NCBI GenBank assembly: GCA_004565275.1
Contig: SDOX01000006.1
Location: 310,001-374,000, forward strand
DNA: 64,000 bases
Direction of reading: 5' to 3'
DNA from: Nannochloropsis salina CCMP1776
Lineage: Eukaryota; Sar; Eustigmatophyceae; Eustigmatales; Monodopsidaceae
Numbering within the stretch: position 1 is the stretch's first letter; each line of letters opens with the position of its first letter. The translations under genes were made by a program, and so were the position numbers. Below are positions 22,201 through 31,450 of the stretch, piece after piece. The notes beneath the pieces were generated by a model, which was not told the DNA's origin, did no database searches, and was given only the letters and a program-made list of their open reading frames with translations.

Positions 22201-24089
22201 GGTCCTTGGGTCCCTTGGGGTCCGTGCACTCGTCTTGAGGCTGGCCATGGTCCAGCCCCTAGGGAGGGAAGAAGGGAGAGCGAGAGAAATACTCACTGGT
22301 AAGATCCATGGCCGAGACCAGTCGCCTGAACCGGTCAGTCCTGCCCAGCCTCACCCTAACTGGCTTACCTGGAAATGCGATCCGTCGCCGGCCCCGTAAA
22401 TCATGCTCCCGTCCTCCAGCCAGTTGATCGTCCCCACGTGGTGCGTGTACGTGCTGGAGCACCAGTCTTGGAAGAGCTCTTGGTCAAATTTCGCGCTGGT
22501 GAGGTCAGGATCGACCTGGGGATGGAAGGAGGGAAAGAGGGACAACAAGGTAGGACGGAGACGAAATGATGAGCAAGGGGCTGCTGTGATCGTAGTCTTT
22601 AGCAAAAGTTTCAGGGGTAAAAAATAATTGGGATTGGAATAAAGGTGTGTCAGTCACTCATTGTGAGCCTGCGCCCGAGTAAGAGAGGAGGCGAACGCAC
22701 CTTGAGACGGACAAGTTTGGCCATGGTCTTGCAATAGGGACGCGTGTCAGGGGGGTTAGTCATGGCCACTTTCTTAGGATCTGGCACGCACTGGTCTTGC
22801 CAGGGGTTTCCAGGAGACTCGGAGGAGTACTAAAGGAGGGATCAGGGGTGAGGGGAACGATGCCGGGAAGTGTAAGATCCCATTGTGTACCAACTCCGAC
22901 ACTCGTGGACACAGGGTGCTCCAGCGGGATCTATTGGGGGCTCAGAGCTCTCACAGCACTCCTCTCTTTGCTTCTACTTACTGCGATGTAAAGATAGGGT
23001 TGTTGTGGGAACTGGGGGTGGAAAGAGGCAGAGAGGAGGCCGTGGTCCCACCAGGAGTAGACTTGGTCCTTGATATCGAGGAGCGTCACGTAGTCCTGGG
23101 GTGGTGGTGTTGTGGAATGCATCAGACGAGAAAGGAAGCGTGTTTCTGTTGTCTCATTCCTGGCACCGATGATTGTGCTATCGACGACACAAATAAGTGA
23201 TGAGAGAGTGATGGGATAAGCGTTACCTATCGACGCCTCCCGTCGGGGGAACCGCACGGGAAGTGAACCCTCAGTGTTCGAGTCAGCACACACGCATTCC
23301 TGGACTGTCACATTCTACGCCCTCCCCGATGTCTCTGCCTCATTCTCGTTCTCTCGATTTATTCTCAAGTCACCGAGCTGCTTATCTATCTTATCGCGTA
23401 CCTGACTCTTGGCCTCCACACTGTTGTAGACATGTAGCTCCCCGGGTTTGTGGACGGTGAGCACCTTACCGTCCGCCAGGAATACCACCTGCACAACACC
23501 CCAAATGTTGTCCCATACCGTCTGCAGCTTCAAATCTCCCTGGATGGTTTTAACCTGAAAGAGGGGTAAGATATGAGGCGGGAAATATGACAGCGGGAGG
23601 TAAGTCCCTCGGGGGTCGATGTGACCCGAACAAGACATCGCGTGCGAGCCGAGCTAGACAGTTAAATGTATCAGTGTCCGGGACGTCGACCAGTGTGCAA
23701 TTGGCTTGATCTAATTCGTTCTGTGACATGAATTCATAGGTCGTGGACGAGCCCACGGCGATATCGAGCGGGGTTTGACCGCGTCGTAATACAGCGGGAA
23801 CACACCACAAAACCACACCCGCACCGCACCCGCCATCCGGCATAATTAACAATGACGTGTGATCCTTTTACTTCTGAGATCGTGCTCGAAATACTGGCAT
23901 GGTATTGCACGCTCCGCTTGGTGACCGGCCTTTGCCTGAGGAGGATTCTCCACCTCATCGGCTATGGCGCCTCCCGCACAGTGCCACATACGTCGGCACC
24001 AACTTATCCTTTATGTGTCTTACCTGAGCAGTGGATAAAGACCACAGCGTGGCAGACACCAAAACAGTACCAAGTAAGCTGACACGCAT
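19255..24089 (-). CDS. Secreted glucose/sorbosone dehydrogenase-domain (HHIP-like/PQQ-type) protein, about 12 exons
   Basis: Probably a secreted or vacuolar beta-propeller quinoprotein-like enzyme. Exon 1 (24089-24024) encodes a textbook signal peptide ending in TAQ. Exon 2 starts at 23720; its donor is unresolved (best guess near 23637). The remaining ten exons fit exactly in phase: 23554-23402, 23095-22982, 22829-22701, 22515-22369, 22258-21940, 21819-21690, 21580-21501, 21351-20586, 20383-19630, 19539-19255, encoding 958 residues. Propeller motifs include HGLLSASFHPQFPQQPYLY, THHVGTINWLEDGSMIYGAG, SKGSRNPFRTTVDPKTGDI, YIGDVGSSVWEEIN and NFGWPCVEG (the last formed across a junction), and GGVTDIKTGTDGYLYVVDY. 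The last about 450 residues are an extension with beta-rich, copper-oxidase- or Ig-like character that I cannot name, ending in a Pro/Thr-rich tail that may be glycosylated. Intron density is far higher than in any neighbour. Substrate unknown. Confidence 0.82.
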
Positions 24090-24199
24090 GGCTGCCTGCA
24101 CGTATGTGGCGGAAAATGGTGAGTCGAATCAGAACAGTACGAATGAGATCTGAAGTCCGCGTATCATGGAACAAAGCCCACCTCCCCAACACACTCTCA

Positions 24200-24410
24200 T
24201 GTCCTGTGATATCGCGTGGCAGTGCGTCCATCGATACGAAATCCGTCCATCGTCCGCAAGGAAAGCCTGGTCCATGCGGAAGGTCCACGAGGACGCAACC
24301 CAAGTTCCCCGTCAGGAGCGTGAAATTTCCGGGCTCGACCTGTGTCGAGTCACATGTCATATCTTCTTCCTCGTCGCTGTCGTCCCGCCCCGCCCTGCTC
24401 CTTATGCCCG
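24200..24410 (-). pseudogene. Exon-like segment resembling exon 2 of the GSDH-domain gene
   Basis: An open stretch just upstream of the signal-peptide exon encodes CVLVDLPHGPGFPC (24297-24256). This parallels CTLVDVPDTDTFNC (23699-23658) in exon 2 of the adjacent gene: seven of 14 residues are identical, with both cysteines and the spacing kept. Both are preceded by a CACAG that could act as acceptor. It may be a remnant of a tandem duplication, an alternative exon of the same gene, or coincidence. Confidence 0.35.
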
Positions 24411-24435
24411 CTCGCTCGGAGCGGGGGCACGTCAC

Positions 24436-26772
24436 GTCCCCACGTTTTCTTGGTTATCCGGACAAGGGGGAGAGGCACACAGGCACGCCACGTTTTGCGG
24501 GTCATGCCGGGCAGAGACGAATGGATTTTTCAATCATGCTGTGTAAAAGTATTGGCGTCCTTGATTTTCTACCTGATCTTTTATCCAGTCGACTGGTTCT
24601 GCTCGGCAGTTGGACAACTCGACGTGTCACACATGAGGTAAAAATGCATACTTTTTTTGAATGCCCGATTTCTTTTTTTTATGTTTCGATAAAAATGCGT
24701 CATTAACGAAGAAAATATTACATACATGCATGCTACATTTAGTTTTTACACCAGCCATGCTTCATGCTTAGCTTGCTCCTGGTATTACCACCCGGCCATC
24801 TTAGGAAAACATATATCGACTATTATATTTCAATGAGGAGAGGGCGAAAAAACAACCCATCGTGAAATGTCTACAATGAAGGATAAATGGGTCACGAAGA
24901 TGCACATGAATCGATATCGGTCATGAAATTGTCAGAAACCTCAATGCAGGCTTGAATGCGCTCTGCAAATCTATCTGTCAACATCCAGCGCAAAGTGTCT
25001 TCATTCTAGTGATCCTATAAATAGGACTTTCAGCGGATCGAGAGACTTCATCAAGAGGCCTTGGGTCAATCCTGTCGTACTCTGCAAGCGACAAAGATTG
25101 AAGTCCGACTCAGCCTTCTATACGCATAATAAACGCCACCCGCTTTGTTCATGAAGTCGGTAATGGAAGGATAACTCATTAACGAGTGCAGACATTCATT
25201 CTGTTTTCAAAATGAATTACTGAAGCTATCAGCTCGCTTCTTTTTACTCCAAAATGAGGTCAAAGGACAGAGCACTTGATCGCCTGGAAAAATTAAGCTG
25301 CACATCTTCTACCAGTGGTCTACCAATGGGCGGTCGGGTCAAAATTTTCCCAATAGGACATAATTTATATCGACTTAGTGTATAGTTGTGATGTGTAAAT
25401 ACAAGAAAGGCTGTATCCCTGAGTTTGTATCTATCGTGCACAAATTGAGAAATCGAGGTACCTCATCAGTGCATTTTTCGCTTTGGACAAAATGAAAGGA
25501 TATTACGATTTTTATCGAATTTCTTTCGTAAGATTTCCGATACAATCGACTCTTGGACGTTTTTACACAATTCTTGAAAAGTTGGAATGACGTTCCTCAC
25601 GTCTATTTTCACAATTGAAAGAAGCAGGGACAATATCAAGTTTATAAGATAAAAAGCTAGAAATTTCTGCTTAAGTCTACCAACAAAGAATCATGTAAAC
25701 GCCCAGACGACATACACTTACGTGGGCGCCTAGTGGGGGCGTAAAAAACATGTGAGAAAAAATAATATGATTTTTTGGATACCAGTACATTACGGAAATC
25801 ATGCCGGATCCAATTAAAAGTTCAGGAAACAATGCAAAGGCTAACTGCCTGTCCTGATGACGCATGTGCATTATTGTTGCCGCTAAAGTCGACACAAGAA
25901 ACGGAGAGTCACCTGCATCTCCGGACGTCCTGAGTTATTCTCGATTAGGATTTTGGCCTCGAAAGGTTTGTACTGCGGAGTCGTCGAAAAATCGGTCCGC
26001 TGAGGACCGGGCACAGAAATGTAAACATTCACTCCTCGCTCCATGCTCGTTTTCTTCTTCGGAGTTATTGGAGAAAATAGCCGCTTTATATTTAGTGCTT
26101 TGCTTGGGCTTTCATACTGAGAGTCGTCTGCGCTTCTCCTTTCGTGAAGGGAGTGCTCGGGAAGAAGTCAAATGTTTGTCGCCGGACAAAACTTGAAAAT
26201 TAGAAACTATCTTTGATCTGAAATCGTCGTGCACATCCGGCGCCAGGGCATTCTTTGTCCGTGACTGCCGAGATGGGCCCCGGAAAGTGATCAGGGCGAC
26301 TTGTCTGCGAAGTAGAACTGTCAGATAAAGATGCACATAGGCAGCCCCAAAAACCATGGCTGTCGAAATTATTTTTTGTCTCTCTTAACTTGACACCGGT
26401 TAACGTCGGTACTGAAACCATCACGGCATAGTAGTCGTAAGCCAATTCATTTGACTAACAAAAAGGCGACGCTGATGCACGAGCGAGTTTCAGTAGCGAT
26501 CGATCCCCGGGCTCGCTATCCGCTTGCCTTTACGTCTCTTTACTGGCATTCTACCGCGAGAAGCGAAAAGGTAATTCAGTTTGAGTGTCCATGAGAAACA
26601 TGATCTGATTTATGGGTTTGCATGACAGCTTCAATCTTCACGGATCTCTTGCTTGATAGTTGTGTTGGCAAGGCGTGAGGCAATAGCTGTAGGGAGCCTC
26701 GACATCTTGTGACTCTTATCGTCTTTATTTACATTATAATCATCGGAAAAAATAGGAACCAAAATTGGCCAG
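24436..26772. other. AT-rich gene-poor region
   Basis: The longest stretch after the 56-59 kb gap without a recognised gene and visibly richer in A and T than the flanking genes, especially 24.65-25.9 kb. Only short, unconvincing frames occur, the longest being 110 codons at 25864-26196. It lies between two outward-facing starts and so should contain two promoters. A non-coding RNA or an origin could hide here, but I see no specific signature. Confidence 0.5.
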
Positions 26773-27927
26773 ATGCACTGTCCAATACGCCGAAGAGGCC
26801 TGTTGCAACGCTCAGCAGCGCTTTCGGACAACTTTTCTGTGCCGGGTTGTTTTTTACTATTCCTGGCAAGTTTCCACTTGATGCTTACGCGCTCCACTGT
26901 GGGGGTATTCGCCTTCGTAATAGCAACACCTTACCGGAGCCTTGCCAAAGTCCACTCGCTCATCTTAGATTCCAGTATTTCGTCAACTGTCCGTCACACT
27001 TGCATGAATATGCAAGCCAGCACACAAGAAAAAGACATGTTGGTAGTTGGGATGGGAACATTAGGCCGCTTTCTTGGCCAGTCCTGGCGTGAATCGTTTG
27101 GAAACGACGCAATTATTTACGGGGAAACCAGCACCGATAATCGACACGACGATCTCCGTTCGATTGGCGTGAAGCCATTCATGCGGAGCGAACGGGCCGG
27201 GACGCTGGCGGAGCAGGGCCACGAAGCATTCTCGCACGTGGTGTTTTGCGTCCCACCGTCCAAAAACCAGGATTACGTGGAAGAGGTGAAGGAGGCCCTC
27301 AAGCTATGGACAGGGAAAGGTGGATTTGTCTTTACTTCCTCCGGCGGAGTTTATGCGGAGGATGAGGGAGGAACCGTGAATGAGTCGGCCGCTCTGTCGC
27401 CGAACCCACGCATGAGCAAGATCCTGGCGGCTGAAGAGGCCGTAATAGCGGGGGGAGGGACGGTTCTGCGTCTTGCTGGGTTGTACACGCAAACTCGTGG
27501 CCCTCACACATTTTGGCTGAGCAAAGGAGAAGTCGGCGCTACTGAAGAAGGCCTTATAAATTTGTTGCATTACGAAGATGCTGCACGCGCGACAATGGCT
27601 GCCCTCCTCCATCACCACGAGAAGGCTGATCAAAATTTTGGGCGCGTTCTTTTGATTTCAGACAACCAGCCACTGACCCGTAAGCAGATTTGCGAGGCCG
27701 CGGTCCAATCACCTTTCTTCCGGGGGAGGTACGAGATGCCAATTTTCAAGCGGCCGTCAGATACCCCCAGGAGCCTTGGGAAAGTCTACGACACGTCTGC
27801 GTCGCGGGCAGCCTTGGGTGGATGGACGCCAAAATACCCTTCTTTCGCTGTCTTCATGGCGAGTTCGAGGCCTTCAGAGCCTCAGGCGGCGAAAAGTGGC
27901 GACACCACCAATGCGGCGGTTCGATGA
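26773..27927 (+). CDS. NAD(P)-binding Rossmann-fold, epimerase/dehydratase-like (YeeZ-type) protein
   Basis: Atypical SDR of up to 384 residues in one exon. The cofactor loop is GMGTLGRFLG near residue 94, followed by HVVFCVPPSKNQDYVEEV, FTSSGGVYAEDEGG and LRLAGLYTQTRGP, then NLLHYEDAARATMAALLHHH. This order fits bacterial YeeZ and plant plastid homologues that lack the YxxxK catalytic pair; indeed no clean YxxxK is visible. The first about 85 residues precede the fold and contain a hydrophobic stretch (CFLLFLASFHLMLTRSTVGV), so the protein probably carries an organelle-targeting leader. ATG 26773 is the first in frame; M37 would leave a shorter signal-peptide-like leader. Reaction and substrate are unknown. 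Divergent from the GSDH gene across the AT-rich region. Confidence 0.75.
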   Translation: MHCPIRRRGLLQRSAALSDNFSVPGCFLLFLASFHLMLTRSTVGVFAFVIATPYRSLAKVHSLILDSSISSTVRHTCMNMQASTQEKDMLVVGMGTLGRFLGQSWRESFGNDAIIYGETSTDNRHDDLRSIGVKPFMRSERAGTLAEQGHEAFSHVVFCVPPSKNQDYVEEVKEALKLWTGKGGFVFTSSGGVYAEDEGGTVNESAALSPNPRMSKILAAEEAVIAGGGTVLRLAGLYTQTRGPHTFWLSKGEVGATEEGLINLLHYEDAARATMAALLHHHEKADQNFGRVLLISDNQPLTRKQICEAAVQSPFFRGRYEMPIFKRPSDTPRSLGKVYDTSASRAALGGWTPKYPSFAVFMASSRPSEPQAAKSGDTTNAAVR

Positions 27928-28410
27928 CGGGCGCGCGGGGACCTTGGATGGTGAGAAATATGTCTAATGTTTTGGAAGGCGCAACTGCATGAATTTAGTA
28001 GACAATCGAATTACCTGAAGGAATGGGCTTGGTTATTTCTTTTCCTTCTTTCGTGATAGATCAGTGGTCAGGTCTAAACTCCTATCTTTGTACACACCAT
28101 CCGGGCGCAGGACTGCATGTGTCGACACAATCAAACATGGCATTTCTTTGAAATTTCTACACGGTCATATATACTTGGCAATTTACAAGCGTTCTTTCAC
28201 TATTGTACAAAAGCATTCTGAGCCCCCCCGAACACCTAGATAAGGCAACTTTTTGTATCCTACTTGCTACTGTGAAGTAGTCTATCCGATGCGCTCCGCT
28301 GCATGATACTTGACTTTTTTCAGTAAATACGACCAGCAAACAATCATTTAAAACTCTACTCGCTAAGGCAACATGCATTGCCTACCCTTGCTCCCACCCC
28401 GTTCAGGCCC
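27928..28410. other. Convergent 3' intergenic region
   Basis: AT-richer gap between the stops of the epimerase-like gene and the TRPML-like gene. It should carry both 3' UTRs. Nothing else seen. Confidence 0.45.
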
Positions 28411-30729
28411 TTACCCCTCCCTCCCTCCATCCCGACCTTCTATTTTGTAATCCTTGACCAGCAATCGAAGAATTGCCTCAAACACCTCCTCCTGCTGCCG
28501 CTCAAGAGCATATACGAGGAACAGGGTGTCACTTCTTCCGCGCCTCGGTTTTTCACTCCTTCGCTCCGACCCACTTTCATGATCCCCCTCCTCAGCACCC
28601 CACTCCCTTTCTGTTTCCGTCCACCGTTGCCGCCCTCGCTGTATCTCTGGAAATGTTGAGGATCCTGCTGTTGATACCCGTGAGGATACAACTTCCCCAC
28701 CTCCGACAGTGTTCACGCCTCCTTCCTTGTCCCCACCCTCCTCCTCTTCCCATTCCTCTGCCTCTTCCTCCTCGGACTGTGCATCCATTGACGCTCCTTT
28801 AGAGCATACACCTCTCTCCTCTTCTTCACACTCCCTCATCTCATCCAATTGCCGCAAAGATCGTTTCAGAAAGCGATGAGCGAGCCGCTGCACGTGTCGG
28901 GAATGGAAAAAAGCTTCCTCCGTGGTGGCAATTATGATGTTGATCACGACGTAAATAGCGAGGGTGATGTATGTATACATATACAAATTAGCAAGCACAG
29001 GATGGGTGGCACGGCTGGCATTAATAATGTTATAGAGGCTGTCACCGTTCATCAGGCTCCATAGACTGCTCAAAGTGTGGGAGAGGGAGGCGAAAAGCAG
29101 CACGTCTCGGCCGAACAAGCTCACTCCAAGGAGAGCGAATGCAAAAAAGATGGGAAACACCCCTGCCAGGAAGGGGATAAGGCGGGGTGCGGCTGCATCG
29201 AGCGTAGGAATAAGGCTATAAAGGTGTGGATATGGTTGGAAAAAACGCAGAACGCCGATCCAGAGGCAAAGGGCGCCGATGCCGGCGCAGAGCTTGTGGG
29301 ACCACAGTGCAGGGGAATAGGTTCGGGTATAGTAGGAGGAGAGCAGGACGGAGACGAGGGATAGGAGGGTACCTAGGCCGATGAGCAGCAGGTAGAAAGA
29401 GAAAAATTTGCGTTTAAGTCGCCAAGGGACGTGGGCCCACGTGGGGTAGCGCCGTCGCAAGGGGTGGTGCGAAAGCGGATAGGCCAACCTGACTCGGCGA
29501 TAGACCGCGATTGATGCGTGCAGGGACTTAAGAATCAGGACCAAGTACGTGGAGGCAAGGAGGGCAGTAATGAGGTTCAAGATCCCCACACGCGAGAAAA
29601 GGTAGCGGACGATGGAGGTTTGGTTAGAGCAAGGAGAGATGATGTGTTGGGAGAGGGTCAAATGGGCGTTCCCCCCCTGTCGAAAATTGTATAGGGTGCT
29701 GACATGCCAGCAGAAGCAACGCTCCTCCCAGGCCCCGTGTTGCCGTCCTTCCAAGGTATTGCAGAGAACCATGTCGAGCGTGACACTCATCAGGGAGTCG
29801 AGCAAACGTGCGAGTTCCGGGGGCACTGTCTTTTGCCCGCCAGCGATCACGTTGTCCCGATCTTCCGCAATGGCTGCTGCAAAAGGCCCCAAATCCACGG
29901 GGTCCCGCACCCAATGATCCAATGGAAGCGGGCCCGGAGGGTCGTAGTTCCCTGCAACGTCCAGACGCATCTTGAATGGTGTCGGTGTAAGGTTTAGGTT
30001 GGAAGGCCTTCCCCCGATGGTGGTGCCCACGGCCCTAGGACCGTGAGGTGCGTTCCGGTAGAAAAAAGAGACGGCACTCAGCTCATTCAGTCGAAAGTAA
30101 TTTTGGCTGGCCTCGGCTAGGCTCATCAAGAAGCCTTGGTTGGTGAAGAGCAAGCGTCGGCCCATGCCGTCTTTAACCCCCTTCGGCATGAAGAAACAGG
30201 CGAACGTGCGTTGCATAGCCCTCTGGTAGGAGGCATCGTTCCGATTCAATAAAAGAAGCTGCGACGTAACGGCAATCAAGAGGAGTGCATGCAAAATGAG
30301 CTTGAACGGGAATCGGCGGAACCTTGTCCATTTTTCCCAAGCAGAGAGACCATGATGGTCCTCGGCGCTCATCCGTAGAGAATACTGCCGCGACGCGGGG
30401 GTCAACAACGGTGGCTTTGGCGCCGCAGACTGTTGACGTTGCTTGCCATCCTGCGCGACCGTTCGCATCATGCTAAGTGCCGAGGACTGTGGCGAAAAGA
30501 GAGGGGGATGGGGCTCGCGATAGCTTTCTTCTTCTGGAGCTTGAACTTCTGCTGTCTGGTTGTTCATTTCAAATTTGGTTTCGTCAAAGGTTCCCACGTT
30601 CCCTGCACCTAGTGTGATAGGTATACAAAAGATAGTAAGAAAGCCAATATATAATTGCAAGATCAGGCATCTCCTTGCGGCAAACAAGGAAGAGCGAGCG
30701 CTTCTAGGGGGAGAAAACCATCCTTTCAT
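28411..30729 (-). CDS. Mucolipin (TRPML)-type cation channel
   Basis: Probable endolysosomal or vacuolar cation channel, 772 residues in one exon. An extra hydrophobic segment lies at about residues 22-43. The TRPML core follows: FRRFPFKLILHALLL is the basic entry into S1 (about 140-162), then a large luminal loop with conserved-looking cysteines (MVLCNTLEG, ERCFCWHV, ISPCSNQT) ending before S2 at about 395. S3 to S5 follow (FSFYLLLIGLGTLLSLVSVL, LCAGIGALCLWIGVLRFF, FLAGVFPIFFAFALLGVSLF). The pore loop is SSLWSLMNGDSLYNII, where NGD matches the TRPML selectivity filter, and S6 is YMYTYITLAIYVVINIIIAT. The C-terminal tail is basic then strongly acidic. Polycystin-2 is the alternative, but NGD and loop cysteine spacing favour TRPML. 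ATG 30729 is the first in frame; a GTG lies 21 codons upstream. Confidence 0.86.
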   Translation of the reverse strand: MKGWFSPPRSARSSLFAARRCLILQLYIGFLTIFCIPITLGAGNVGTFDETKFEMNNQTAEVQAPEEESYREPHPPLFSPQSSALSMMRTVAQDGKQRQQSAAPKPPLLTPASRQYSLRMSAEDHHGLSAWEKWTRFRRFPFKLILHALLLIAVTSQLLLLNRNDASYQRAMQRTFACFFMPKGVKDGMGRRLLFTNQGFLMSLAEASQNYFRLNELSAVSFFYRNAPHGPRAVGTTIGGRPSNLNLTPTPFKMRLDVAGNYDPPGPLPLDHWVRDPVDLGPFAAAIAEDRDNVIAGGQKTVPPELARLLDSLMSVTLDMVLCNTLEGRQHGAWEERCFCWHVSTLYNFRQGGNAHLTLSQHIISPCSNQTSIVRYLFSRVGILNLITALLASTYLVLILKSLHASIAVYRRVRLAYPLSHHPLRRRYPTWAHVPWRLKRKFFSFYLLLIGLGTLLSLVSVLLSSYYTRTYSPALWSHKLCAGIGALCLWIGVLRFFQPYPHLYSLIPTLDAAAPRLIPFLAGVFPIFFAFALLGVSLFGRDVLLFASLSHTLSSLWSLMNGDSLYNIINASRATHPVLANLYMYTYITLAIYVVINIIIATTEEAFFHSRHVQRLAHRFLKRSLRQLDEMRECEEEERGVCSKGASMDAQSEEEEAEEWEEEEGGDKEGGVNTVGGGEVVSSRVSTAGSSTFPEIQRGRQRWTETEREWGAEEGDHESGSERRSEKPRRGRSDTLFLVYALERQQEEVFEAILRLLVKDYKIEGRDGGREG

Positions 30730-31450
30730 GGCACATGGCCAGCTATTGCTAGCACGCGCTTGCTTCTGACTATTTAGCTTTAAGCTGCTCACAACGACGG
30801 AAGGCGAATCTAATCATTTGGAACTCTCTGACAGGTCGGAGTGAATGTCCCGTTCGACCCAGCCGCTTCGTCAAGGATGCACGTGGGCGGTACGCGTCCA
30901 TCCAGCCGCTCGCCAGGGCAAGCATTTGATCTCTTATCTTAGTAGTAAGTAGTTTTACGGAGCAAGTCTGGCACAACCCCCACAGAAGACAGGTCATAAG
31001 GCCGAGGACCGTATCAGAGCGCCACGTACCATGCAAATGTCCACCGTCGGGCCGCATATATCGTGTGGGGGCAGTACGCGTCCAGAAATGCAAGCATTTT
31101 GAAGAGGCAGCTGACGGTCCGGTCGACGCGAGCGATCCGGGCGCTGCCGGGGGCCAGGAAAAGGAACAAAGCGGGGACCACCACGTTCCACGTGCGACGC
31201 ACAGGGGAATGTCGGGGTCGATGATGTCGTGGACAGGGTTTGGTTTCTGCTGGCATTGTTCTTTTGTTTGTGTTGAGCATGTCGCGTTTGCTTCTCGAGG
31301 GCGTCGCATCATTTTCTTGGCCACACGTGACGTTGCTTTCCTCCACGTCACTCTCGGTACAACCTATGCACCACCCCCACAACACACCATTCTGCCACCC
31401 TTATCCTTCTCCCCACCACGCACGACACACTAAAGATCGTAGAGAGCAAC
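30730..31450. promoter_or_regulatory. Divergent promoter region between TRPML-like channel and ABC1K kinase
   Basis: About 720 bp, GC-rich in the middle. Minus-strand frames at 31385-30770 are open in more than one frame. One, starting MPAETKPCPRHHRPRHS near 31246, has a hydrophobic stretch and ends at a GTACGT donor near 31030, so a small spliced gene cannot be excluded, but no partner exon is convincing. Confidence 0.35.

Noticed and set aside
30770-31385. Overlapping minus-strand frames of 120-190 codons
   Set aside because: Open in several frames because the DNA is GC-rich; no splice model or family support. Kept only as a remark in the intergenic entry.
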